A stretch of DNA of 64,000 bases from Scytonema hofmannii PCC 7110 (lineage in GTDB: Bacteria > Cyanobacteriota > Cyanobacteriia > Cyanobacteriales > Nostocaceae). The notes beneath the pieces were generated by a model. It was not told where the DNA came from and did no database searches. It saw only the letters and a list, made by a program, of their open reading frames with translations. The position numbers and the translations under genes are program-made. Below are positions 53,668 through 62,299 of this stretch, one piece after another. Every line of letters starts with the position of its first letter. The first letter of the stretch is position 1. The stretch is taken from NCBI RefSeq assembly GCF_000346485.2, contig NZ_KQ976354.1, positions 1,799,719 through 1,863,718 on the forward strand. The letters are read 5' to 3'.

Positions 53668-55047
53668 CAGGGTCAGCGCGTCTCAAACCCTATTGACAAG
53701 AGGACTGACTTGAGCGGTAATAGGGTTTAAAACAAAGTGGCACTATCTGAGCTAGGGTAAGATTTAATCCATCTAGCTGCAACATCTGTCGTCATGCCAA
53801 CAGGATTTGAAAAGAAAAGTAAAACTGAAAAATCTTTGACACCCAGCGTAGACAGTTTTGACATTACCAGTAAGTTTCAAGAATACTTCACACAAGTAAA
53901 AGACCCAAGAGCAGAAAGGACGAGATGGCATTTACTGACTGATATTATCACCATTTCTATTTTGGCAGTCATTGCCGGTGCTCAAGGTTGGGAAGATATT
54001 GAAGAATATGGAATAAATAAAAAAGAATGGTTGGAGACATTTCTAGAACTGCCCTTCGGAATCCCCAGCCCCGATACTTTTAGGAGAGTGTTTGAGAGAA
54101 TTAACCCCAAAGAATTTGAGCAATGTTTTCGAGTGTGGGTGCAATCGTTAGTTGAGAATTTAGGAGTAGAAGTAGTCGCCATAGACGGCAAAGCTCTCAA
54201 AGGCTCATATGACCGAACATCTCAGCTGAAAGCTTTACATATGGTCAGTGCTTGGTCTCAAGAACACCGTTTGGTCTTGGGACAAACGAAGGTGAGCGCC
54301 AAATCGAATGAAATCACGGCCATACCAGCACTCTTAGAAATGCTAGATTTATCTGGCTGCATCATTACTATTGATGCAATGGGTACACAGAAATCAATTG
54401 CCAAAAAAATTAGAGAAGGTGGTTCTGATTATATTTTGAGCCTCAAAGATAATCATCCCACACTACACCAACAAGTGAAGAATTGGTTTGAAACTTCCCT
54501 ATCTCTTGGTTTTAAAGGTGTTGATGTGAATATTAGTCAACGGGTAGAAAAGGGACATCACAGAATCGAAAATCGTCAAGTTTACACTGTGTCAGTGTCA
54601 CAACTTCCTGCACTTCATGAACAAGATGATTGGGTAGGACTGACAACAGTGGTGATGGTAGTGCGTTCAATTCAGCATTGGAATAAAACTACCCACGAGG
54701 TGCAATTTTACATCTCTAGTCTCACCAGTGATGCTAACAAGATTGGTAGCGCAATTCGACAACACTGGGGAATTGAAAATTCTGTTCATTGGACATTAGA
54801 TCAAGTTTCCATGAAGATGAATGTCGGATTCGTTCTCTACACAGCCCACAAAATTTTGCTTTACTACGTCGCATTGCACTCAATGCCTTAGAACAAGAAA
54901 CATCTTTTCGCCGCAGTATTCGCCAAAAGTCACGGCGAGCCGCTATGAACGATCAGTATATGCTTTCTGTACTGGCGGCGGCTGTCTCAAACTCGAACTC
55001 CATACTATGATCCGCCTGTCAACAGAATTTGAGACGCGCTAACCCTG
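53668..55047. mobile_element. ISAs1-family insertion sequence (1380 bp)
   Basis: The terminal repeats start CAGGGTCAGCGCGTCTCAAA on the left; the right end is its inverted copy with a few mismatches. A 10-bp target duplication GTATACTAAT lies at 53658-53667 and 55048-55057. The transposase inside is frameshifted. Confidence 0.93.
53794..55010 (+). pseudogene. ISAs1-family transposase with frameshift
   Basis: The main frame, from 53794, has FQEYFTQVKDPRAERTRWHL, VVAIDGKALKGSYDR (first catalytic Asp), ITIDAMGTQKSIAKKI (second Asp) and HWGIENSVHWTLD (Glu region). After HWTLD, near 54803, homology continues in another frame (SFHEDECRIRSLHSPQNFAL to LSVLAAAVS) until 55010, while the original frame stops at 54891. 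One base deleted or two inserted explains it. The C-terminal tail is thus lost and the element is probably inactive. Confidence 0.85.
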
Positions 55048-55057
55048 GTATACTAAT

Positions 55058-57298
55058 GCCGAAACTATTGCTATCACTACTTATAGTGGATTTTTTAATA
55101 CAAATACATTCTTTAACAATGCCGACATAATAATTCTTGATGATGCCCATTCTGCTGAAAATTACATAGCAAAATATTGGTCTCTTTCTATTGAGCGAAA
55201 TAATCCGAGACATAACACTCTTTTTAAAAGTTTAGTTTCAGCAATGCGTGGAATAGTTCTAGATGCACACTATTCACGTTTGATTTCTAATTCTCCTGAT
55301 TTAGGAGATATTCAATGGGTTGAAAAAATACCTACTCCATTCCTGTATGAAAGACTTGAAGAAATAACTAGAATACTGGATACACATATTAATAAAGATA
55401 TAAGCGACTTATATTATTCTTGGTCTGTGCTAAGAGATCACTTATTTTCATGTCATATATACAGTAGCTATCACTCTATATTAATTCGTCCTGTTTTACC
55501 ACCTACTCGTACTCATCAACCATTTTCCAATCCTAAACAACGCATATATATGTCTGCTACATTAGGAGAAGGGGGAGAACTAGAAAGGCTTGCAGGTACA
55601 GAAAAAATATTTCGTTTACCAGTTCCAGATGGATGGGATCAACAGGGCATTGGTCGTCGCTTTTTCTTTTTTCCAGAAAGGTCTCTTGATGAACAAGCTT
55701 CACTCAATCTTGGTATAGATATGATCAAAGAAACACCAAGAACTCTTGTCCTTGTTCCGAATGATTCTACTGCAAATCAACTCGAAATACAGATATCTAC
55801 AGCGACTAGCTATAAAATATTTGATGCTAAAGAAATTGAGCATTCAAAGCAGCCTTTTATATCTGAAGAGAGAGCAGTAGCTATAGTTGCAAACCGATAT
55901 GATGGTATTGATTTGGGAGGTGATGAATGTCGTTTATTAATAGTCAAAGGATTGCAAAAATCAATAAATCTTCAAGAAAAATTTTTAGTGACACGAATGC
56001 CAGCAAGTATTCTTTTTAATGACCGTGTGTTAACTAGGATTGTTCAGGCAGTTGGTCGTTGTACAAGAGCAGATAATGACTATGCCGCAGTGGTAGTTCT
56101 TGGAGCAGAATTGAATAGTTTTCTACTAGATAAGGATAAAAGAAAATATTTGCATCCAGAAATTCAAGCTGAGATAGAGTATGGAATTGAGCAATCTAAA
56201 GATGTTCAAGAATCGGATTTTATTGAAAATTTGCAAATTTTTCTAAAACATAAAGAAGATTGGAATGAAGCAGAGAAAGAGATTATAGATTTGAGAGATA
56301 ATTTAGAACAATTTCAACTTCCAGGCTTAGATAAATTACAGGCATCTGTTGCTCATGAAGTTAGATATCAAAACGCACTTTGGAGTGGAAATTTTGAAAA
56401 GGCAGTTGAAGAATGTCGTTCTGTATTAAGTTCCCTGAGTGGAGATGATGTTAAAGGATATAGAGCTTTTTGGTGCTACCTTGCTGGAAGTGCAGCTTGG
56501 ATAGCAGCACAACGTGGTATTGCTTCTATGGAAGGAGTCGCCCGTGATTTCTTTCAGCGTGCTGCTTCTACTACTGAAGGGGTTAGTTGGCTCTATCAAC
56601 TCTCTAGGTTGAGTATAGAAGAAGATCAAGAAAATCAAGTTGATAAATTTAGGCTGACTTCTGTTATTGAAGGACTAGAATCACAGTTGTCACAATATGG
56701 CAATTACAATGATCAAAAGTTTGAAGCACAGGTAAAAGGAATTCTTGATAATCTCCAGAGAGTGAAGGATACTCAGAAAGACTCCAAAGCCTTTGAAAAT
56801 GGGCATGAAAGATTAGGGCGTTTATTGGGTTATCAAGCTGGAAATTCTAACGGAGATGCTGATCCAGATCCCTGGTGGATTGCTTATGATGACTTTTGTA
56901 TTGTATTTGAAGACCATTCAACTGATAATCATGGAAATCCACTAGGAGCCAACAAAGTTAAACAAGCAACTTTACACCCTAACTGGATTAAACAGAATAT
57001 TTCATCACTTTGCAAAAAATCAGAAATCATACCTGTTGTGGTTACACCATGTAAAAGTATTACCAATGGTGCAAAGCCTCATACACAAGGTTTGTGCTAT
57101 TGGAATCAGCAGGATTTTCAAGCCTGGGCTGAAAAAGCAATTACTGTACTACGTGAGCTAAAACGTAGTTTTCCTGGTGAAGCTAACTTGGAATGGAGAA
57201 AACGTGCTATGCAAGCTTATCAAGATAATGGTCTTGACCCAGCATCTTTAGCAAAAAATTTACGTAAGCGACGATTAGCTGACCTCCCAATTAGTTGA
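55058..57298 (+). pseudogene. 3' part of the split superfamily 2 helicase gene
   Basis: The frame resumes right after the IS with AETIAITTYSGFFNTNTFFN, motif II as IIILDDAH (DDAH instead of DEAH), then RIYMSATLGEGGELERLAGT (motif III region), TLVLVPNDSTANQLE (IV), and IVQAVGRCTRADNDYAAVVV (VI). A helical C-terminal domain of about 400 residues follows and has no name I know. The layout resembles Rad3/DinG-related helicases found in defence islands. From ATG 55244 a Walker A-less product could still be made. Confidence 0.85.
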
Positions 57299-58098
57299 TA
57301 GTTAACAACTATAGGTCGCGGCTGGCATGGAGTTAAACTAAGTCACCAGAGCAACAGTTTTAGTAGTTATAACAGTTTGAGTTAAGTGAGCGGGGAAAGC
57401 AAAAAGGCTTCCTATGTACTTCTAAAGGTGTTCTCGTTCAAGAAGATTGCGTAATTTTATGCAGTCTTGTATAGATAGACTAGGCTGGTACGATCCAGCC
57501 CGGTCTACCAAACTAACCAAGGCGAAAAAACTATTTGACGCCATAGCCGTTCATTCCCCTTGCTTGTCCTGCCTTCTTGGGTGCCTGCCGAGATACGCGC
57601 AAATTGGAACACGTTGTAAAGTTTTGTTAATCAGATTATCCAAATCCTTGATTTACCGTTGTTTCATAGCTGAACTGTAAGAGATTCGAGCAATGAAAAC
57701 ATTCCCCAAATTGACCATTAATGGACAAGTTTAAGGTATTGAAGAAGGTGAAGAGTTGATATTACCATGTAAAGCTTTGATTTTCCCAATATCATTTTTG
57801 GGCAAGTTAGTAAATCTATAAAGCACGTTCTTCAACATTTATTTACAACGTGTCCTGTTTTGCTGGTATCTTGGCAGTGACCCTCGATCGCTTTTGTCTA
57901 GATGTTATGCGTATAGTGGCAAAACACCTTTCTCATTAGCTGGTTAAAATCAAGCAGTCACTTTATAAGCTAGTTACTCTAACTACTGTGTAAATCATTT
58001 TTACAAAAATAGCAATCGTTAGCAATACTTTATAACCTTAAAGATATCAATAAGCACCTGTACTTATAACCGTAATAACTACGAGCTGATTCTTTTTT
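57299..58098. other. 800-bp non-coding stretch
   Basis: Between the helicase stop and the convergent nuclease gene. No convincing gene; a short frame from 57693 (MKTFPKLTINGQV) meets a stop after 13 codons and continues (GIEEGEELILPCKALIF), so it may be a relic. Confidence 0.6.
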
Positions 58099-58995
58099 TC
58101 AAATCTGTGGTGGTCTTAATGTAGCAAAAGCTATATCTCGACGATATGGTGTAATCACTGGCGCAAGATTTTGGCTGAGATTCCGAATTAAGCTTGTACC
58201 AAGCTTTTGCCGCATCTGACGCAGGCTATCAACACTGAAACTTTGGCTCAGCCAAAAAGCTGCTTGCCGACGCGATCGCAATAAGATCCCTTCACGTCGC
58301 GCATACTCTCGAGATGGCTCCTTGAATTCAGCACTAGCAAACATGGCGTAGCATACTGCTCGACCGTCAGCAGAGTTACCCGTTCCTAATGCGGCCAAGT
58401 ACTCAGCAAATTGACCCGTTCTTTGAAGGTCTCGAAATTTTGCATACTCCAGTTGTACAGAATCCTTAGTAATTTCCGTTGAACTGGTTCGTGCCTGTGC
58501 GAAAATACAAAGTGAGCGTGCAGGTCCTGCTATCACTTGACCAACACAATCAACCCCCCCATCACCACTACCATCAGTAATTAGAATTGGATTGCAGCCA
58601 GCAAGCTGGAGAAGACACGCAGGAACAAGTAAAAATTCACGTGGTGAAAGGGATGCGATGAAATTATACACTTCAGGAAAGTCTGTCGAAATTCCCTGCA
58701 TTTCCAATGTCGGCTGGTAGTTACGATGTCGAAATGTAATGAACGTAAATGGTGAACTAGCTTGTACCAAAGGTCGTGGAATTCCTAGTAAGTCCCACTC
58801 TACCAGTTGCTCCTCAAGTTCTTGCTGCAAGCGTTCGACCCAATTCTCAGAAATTTCAGTCGCTTTTAATGATGAAACTCCTTTTTGCTGTAAGCGTTCT
58901 CTTAGAACCCTCTGCAAATTCACAACTTCTACATTTACTGAAGCATTTGCTAGATCGGCTGCTAATTCTCGAATAATTTGAGCAATGCCCATCAT
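58099..58995 (-). CDS. Mrr-like nuclease-fold protein paired with a ParB-like protein
   Basis: A protein of 298 residues. The N-terminal 100 residues are helical (LRERLQQKGVSSLKATEISE). The restriction-endonuclease core follows: FPEVYNFIASLSPREFLLVP (usual N-terminal helix), TDGSGDGGVDCVGQ with D149, then LCIFAQARTS at 167-169 where Mrr enzymes have QxK. Arginine replaces the catalytic lysine, so activity is uncertain. A C-terminal helical part contains YARREGILLRSRRQAAFWLS. It starts nine bases after the ParB-like gene and must be co-expressed. Confidence 0.75.
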   Translation of the reverse strand: MMGIAQIIRELAADLANASVNVEVVNLQRVLRERLQQKGVSSLKATEISENWVERLQQELEEQLVEWDLLGIPRPLVQASSPFTFITFRHRNYQPTLEMQGISTDFPEVYNFIASLSPREFLLVPACLLQLAGCNPILITDGSGDGGVDCVGQVIAGPARSLCIFAQARTSSTEITKDSVQLEYAKFRDLQRTGQFAEYLAALGTGNSADGRAVCYAMFASAEFKEPSREYARREGILLRSRRQAAFWLSQSFSVDSLRQMRQKLGTSLIRNLSQNLAPVITPYRRDIAFATLRPPQI

Positions 58996-59004
58996 ATACC
59001 AAAT

Positions 59005-60108
59005 CTATTTTTCTAAATTGGACAATGCCATTTGAACAAGGCTATGTAGCTCAATAAGTGCTTCTTTTAAAGGTGCTGGGTATTCTTGAAAAATTTGGAA
59101 TGGCAGTCCATTGACTACCTTTTTTGCTTTATCTATTTCTGCTACCCAATCATAGCCGTTATTATTTGATGCTGCGTCTATTCTTCCCCAAGCTTCTTCG
59201 ATAGTCATTTCATGGCGCTCGATGGCATTGAGTAAATCAGGCCTTTTTTTATCTAATAATTCTGCTAAATATCGCATATGTCGAGGATCTTTAATACGTC
59301 GCAGTTTTTCTTCATGCTCTTCATCTGGAACAATCCAGCTATAAAACTGTTTTAAGTTGCTTGTGTTTTTGTACTTATACTCATTTTCATCCCACTCTAA
59401 CCAATCACGTACCGTTTTATGCTTATATGCTTCATCAAATAAAGTAAACTGGTCGTTTTGCGCTTTATCACCATACTCATCGTCAGTCCGCATTTGATTT
59501 AAGGATTTGTGAATCCTATACAGCCGCCCTATAGCTTTTCCACTAAGCCCAAATTGTTGTCCCACCTCAGTAAAAGAATATCCATCTTCATCTTTTAGGC
59601 GTGCAATAAGAATAGCTTGTTGGGCGGGAGACCACTCTTTAATCCCTGAAATATGACGGATACCTTGAAGACGCCACGAGATGTCGTTAGAAGAACCTTT
59701 ATAAAGAAGTACTTCGATAGTTTGAGTTGCTGCTTTCAGCTTTTCGAGATATTCCTCATTAATTCCCTCCTCGTTTATTTCACTCTCTTCTATTAGACGA
59801 TGGAGGCTTTTGAGCGCTGAGAGGCGACGGTTTCCCTCGACAACAACATATTTATTTCCATGATTATTAATGGGACGTACAACGATGCGATCCATTGGCA
59901 GAAATCCATTGCGAAGAATACTATCGCGAACCTCCTTCACTCCAAAATTTTCGCTCATTTTCTTCAAAGTTTTCTCTTGAATTTTTGGATCGGGAATTTT
60001 ATTTTCAGGAGTTAACTTATCACGTTCGCTGGAAAAGCGAGGATTATTCGGATCTAAAAATAGCTCCTCTAAGGATAATTGACGTGATTCGAGTTCATCA
60101 TTGTACAT
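59005..60108 (-). CDS. ParB/sulfiredoxin-superfamily protein
   Basis: A protein of 367 residues. The ParB-like fold appears in LSLEELFLDPNNPRFSSERD, DSILRNGFLPMDRIVVRPI and VVVEGNRRLSALKSLHRL (residues 88-105), the last equalling the GERR-x-RA nucleotide motif of ParB with N and S substitutions. An HTH-like segment follows (YSFTEVGQQFGLSGKAIGRL). The C-terminal half is helical. ParB-like proteins bind CTP and DNA or act as nucleases. Here the partner is an Mrr-like protein, not ParA. The gene is divergent from the AAA/DUF4276 operon. Confidence 0.82.
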   Translation of the reverse strand: MYNDELESRQLSLEELFLDPNNPRFSSERDKLTPENKIPDPKIQEKTLKKMSENFGVKEVRDSILRNGFLPMDRIVVRPINNHGNKYVVVEGNRRLSALKSLHRLIEESEINEEGINEEYLEKLKAATQTIEVLLYKGSSNDISWRLQGIRHISGIKEWSPAQQAILIARLKDEDGYSFTEVGQQFGLSGKAIGRLYRIHKSLNQMRTDDEYGDKAQNDQFTLFDEAYKHKTVRDWLEWDENEYKYKNTSNLKQFYSWIVPDEEHEEKLRRIKDPRHMRYLAELLDKKRPDLLNAIERHEMTIEEAWGRIDAASNNNGYDWVAEIDKAKKVVNGLPFQIFQEYPAPLKEALIELHSLVQMALSNLEK

Positions 60109-60442
60109 AATGACAACTTTTAAAGTAAGGTTACTGAGAAAATCGTTCCAAATATAGCATAATTATACGTGTTTTTTTAAATAGAGTACCTTTAAGCACA
60201 TTTATATGGCATTATGTAAGGTAGCTAGCTTAAAACAGGTCATAGAGCATGGGGCATAGTAAGAACAGGGTGGATAAAAATCATATTTTTTCTATTGCTT
60301 ACTCCTGACGCTTCACTTCTCACTTCAAGTCAGCTGATAAAGTGATATGAACGACTAACTTAAAGCATTGGAGTAAGCGAGAATAAGAAGGTGTAGATGG
60401 TAAAAAACAATAGCTACTATAACAGTTTACAAGAAGTGCATT
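60109..60442. other. divergent promoter region of two defence-like operons
   Basis: About 334 bp between the ParB-like and AAA genes; both promoters must be here. An imperfect AAAACAGGTC / GAGTAAGCGAGAATAAG region and A/T tracts are seen; nothing specific. Confidence 0.5.
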
Positions 60443-61591
60443 ATGAGTTCTTTTCAAGAAATTACTATTGAAGGATATCGGCGCTTATACAACGTACACG
60501 TTGAAATGCGTCCCCTAACTGTGATGATTGGAGCTAACGGGGTAGGCAAAACCTCCCTTTTAGAGATTTTTTTACTCTTAGCAGCATCAGCAAAAGGTCA
60601 GCTTGAGTTAAAAATTTCTGAACTCAGTGGTCTTAGTGAAATTATGACTCGTGACAAAGCCGATAGTCTGGTGTTTAACTTATCTATGGCTTTGACTCAT
60701 GGGGAACCGTTAAATTACTATCTCAAGCTTATTCCTAAAGGTCAGTTTTATGAAATTGCTTTGGAAACCCTAAGCCAACAGCGCGCTCCTCAAGCTTCTC
60801 AACCTTTCAAGCATATTGATTCTCGTGGTTTGGACGTAAAGTATTCTACTCCACAGCGATATGAGTTAATTCGTCCAAATTGGGAACATAATCCCTATGA
60901 AACTTCTCTTTCTCAAGTTCCCAAAATGTACCAAGAACCAGAGAATTTCCGCAAACAGCTAGCTTCTTGCACGTTTTATGGGGCATTGAATGTTGTACCT
61001 AAAAGTCCGGTTCGTTTACCTCAATCTATGCGTCCGGTAACATTGCCCGGTTCTGATGGAGAAGATTTAGTATCTTGCCTTTATTATCTGCGCGAAACTG
61101 ACCCGAATCGGTTTGAAATTGTAGAGGATACGCTTGCTGCAGCTTTTCCTGATTTTGAGCGATTGGGATTTCCTCCAGTAGCAGCAGGAACTTTGGCGAT
61201 GACTTGGAAAGATAAAAATTTCTCGCGACCCCTTTATATGCACCAGCTATCTGAAGGTACTTTGCGATTTCTCTGGTTGGTAACACTCCTGCAAAGCCCA
61301 GATTTAACTGCTGTCACTCTAATAGATGAACCAGAAGTCAGTTTGCACCCTGAATTATTGCGGTTGCTTACTGATTTAATGAGAGAAGCTTCAAAACGAA
61401 CTCAGCTAATTGTGGCAACACATTCAGATAGATTAGTAAGATTTTTACAGCCTAAAGAAGTATTAGTTTGTGATGCTGAAGATGGTACAACCACTATGAC
61501 TTGGTCTGACTCATTAGATCTGGAGAAATGGCTAGAAGACTATAGCTTAGATCAAGTTTGGGCAATGAATTTATTAGGTGGTCGTCCATGA
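60443..61591 (+). CDS. AAA_21/OLD-like ABC ATPase of a two-gene TOPRIM pair
   Basis: A protein of 382 residues. QEITIEGYRRLYNVHVEMRP then IGANGVGKTSLLEIF (Walker A), LSEGTLRFLWLVTLLQ (signature), VTLIDEPEVSLHPELL (Walker B, D-loop) and IVATHSDRLVRFL (switch histidine) define the AAA_21/AAA_15 group. The next gene overlaps it by four bases (ATGA). Such ATPases control TOPRIM nucleases, as in OLD and PARIS anti-phage systems; here the partner is DUF4276. Confidence 0.88.
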   Translation: MSSFQEITIEGYRRLYNVHVEMRPLTVMIGANGVGKTSLLEIFLLLAASAKGQLELKISELSGLSEIMTRDKADSLVFNLSMALTHGEPLNYYLKLIPKGQFYEIALETLSQQRAPQASQPFKHIDSRGLDVKYSTPQRYELIRPNWEHNPYETSLSQVPKMYQEPENFRKQLASCTFYGALNVVPKSPVRLPQSMRPVTLPGSDGEDLVSCLYYLRETDPNRFEIVEDTLAAAFPDFERLGFPPVAAGTLAMTWKDKNFSRPLYMHQLSEGTLRFLWLVTLLQSPDLTAVTLIDEPEVSLHPELLRLLTDLMREASKRTQLIVATHSDRLVRFLQPKEVLVCDAEDGTTTMTWSDSLDLEKWLEDYSLDQVWAMNLLGGRP

Positions 61592-62196
61592 AAATAGCTA
61601 TTTTAGTTGAAGGCGCAACAGAAACAGCTTTTAAGCCGATTTTAGCAGCTTTTCTTAAATTGCGGTTACAACAGAAAATGCCTAGACTTAAGTTTATACC
61701 TTATGATGGTCGCATTCCTAAAGAAGCAAAACTCAAGCGTATTGTTGAAAATTTGCTAACTGGCAAAGACGCTTATAATGCTGTAATTGCATTAACAGAT
61801 GTATACACGGGAACAGATGATTTTATAGATGCAACGGATGCCAAAGCTAAAATGAACGCTTGGGTAGGGAACCATACCAAGTTTTATCCTCACGTAGCTC
61901 AGTATGATTTTGAAGCTTGGTTGTTACCCTATTGGTCAACCATTCAAAAATTAGCTGAGCATAACAAGTCAGCACCTAGTGGCTTACCTGAACAAGTCAA
62001 TCATGATAACCCACCCTCATATCGTATTAAAGAAATATTTGAAATAGGTAAATGTAAACGTAGTTATAGTAAGATTCGTGATGCAGCAAGCATTTTGAAA
62101 AAAAATAATTTGATGGATGCAGTGAATTTATGTCCAGAATTGAAAGCATTTATAAACACTATTTTGTTTTTGTGTGAGAGTGAATTGATTCCATAA
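61588..62196 (+). CDS. DUF4276 TOPRIM-like protein
   Basis: A protein of 202 residues from ATG 61588, overlapping the ATPase stop. MKIAILVEGATETAFKPILA carries the TOPRIM glutamate (VEG-x-TE), VIALTDVYTG the acidic DxD-like region, and QYDFEAWLLPYW a further conserved acidic motif of DUF4276. Predicted metal-dependent nuclease-fold partner of the AAA ATPase. Confidence 0.85.
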   Translation: MKIAILVEGATETAFKPILAAFLKLRLQQKMPRLKFIPYDGRIPKEAKLKRIVENLLTGKDAYNAVIALTDVYTGTDDFIDATDAKAKMNAWVGNHTKFYPHVAQYDFEAWLLPYWSTIQKLAEHNKSAPSGLPEQVNHDNPPSYRIKEIFEIGKCKRSYSKIRDAASILKKNNLMDAVNLCPELKAFINTILFLCESELIP

Positions 62197-62246
62197 ATAG
62201 AGCACACACACTCAATTGTGAGTTAACTTTACGCGTGAACTCAATA

Positions 62247-62285
62247 GGCGTTTTTTTAGTAGGTAATCTTATAGCGGGAAGGGAG
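62247..62285. repeat. single arm of the MITE-like element seen at 48019-48124
   Basis: GTAGGTAATCTTATAGCGGG followed by AAGGGAG resembles 48101-48122 and, inverted, 48021-48046. Confidence 0.55.
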
Positions 62286-62299
62286 CCAGGGTATTATCA

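Noticed and set aside
57447-57680. 77-codon frame in the long non-coding stretch
   Set aside because: Cysteine- and serine-rich chance-like translation, no ribosome site, no motif.
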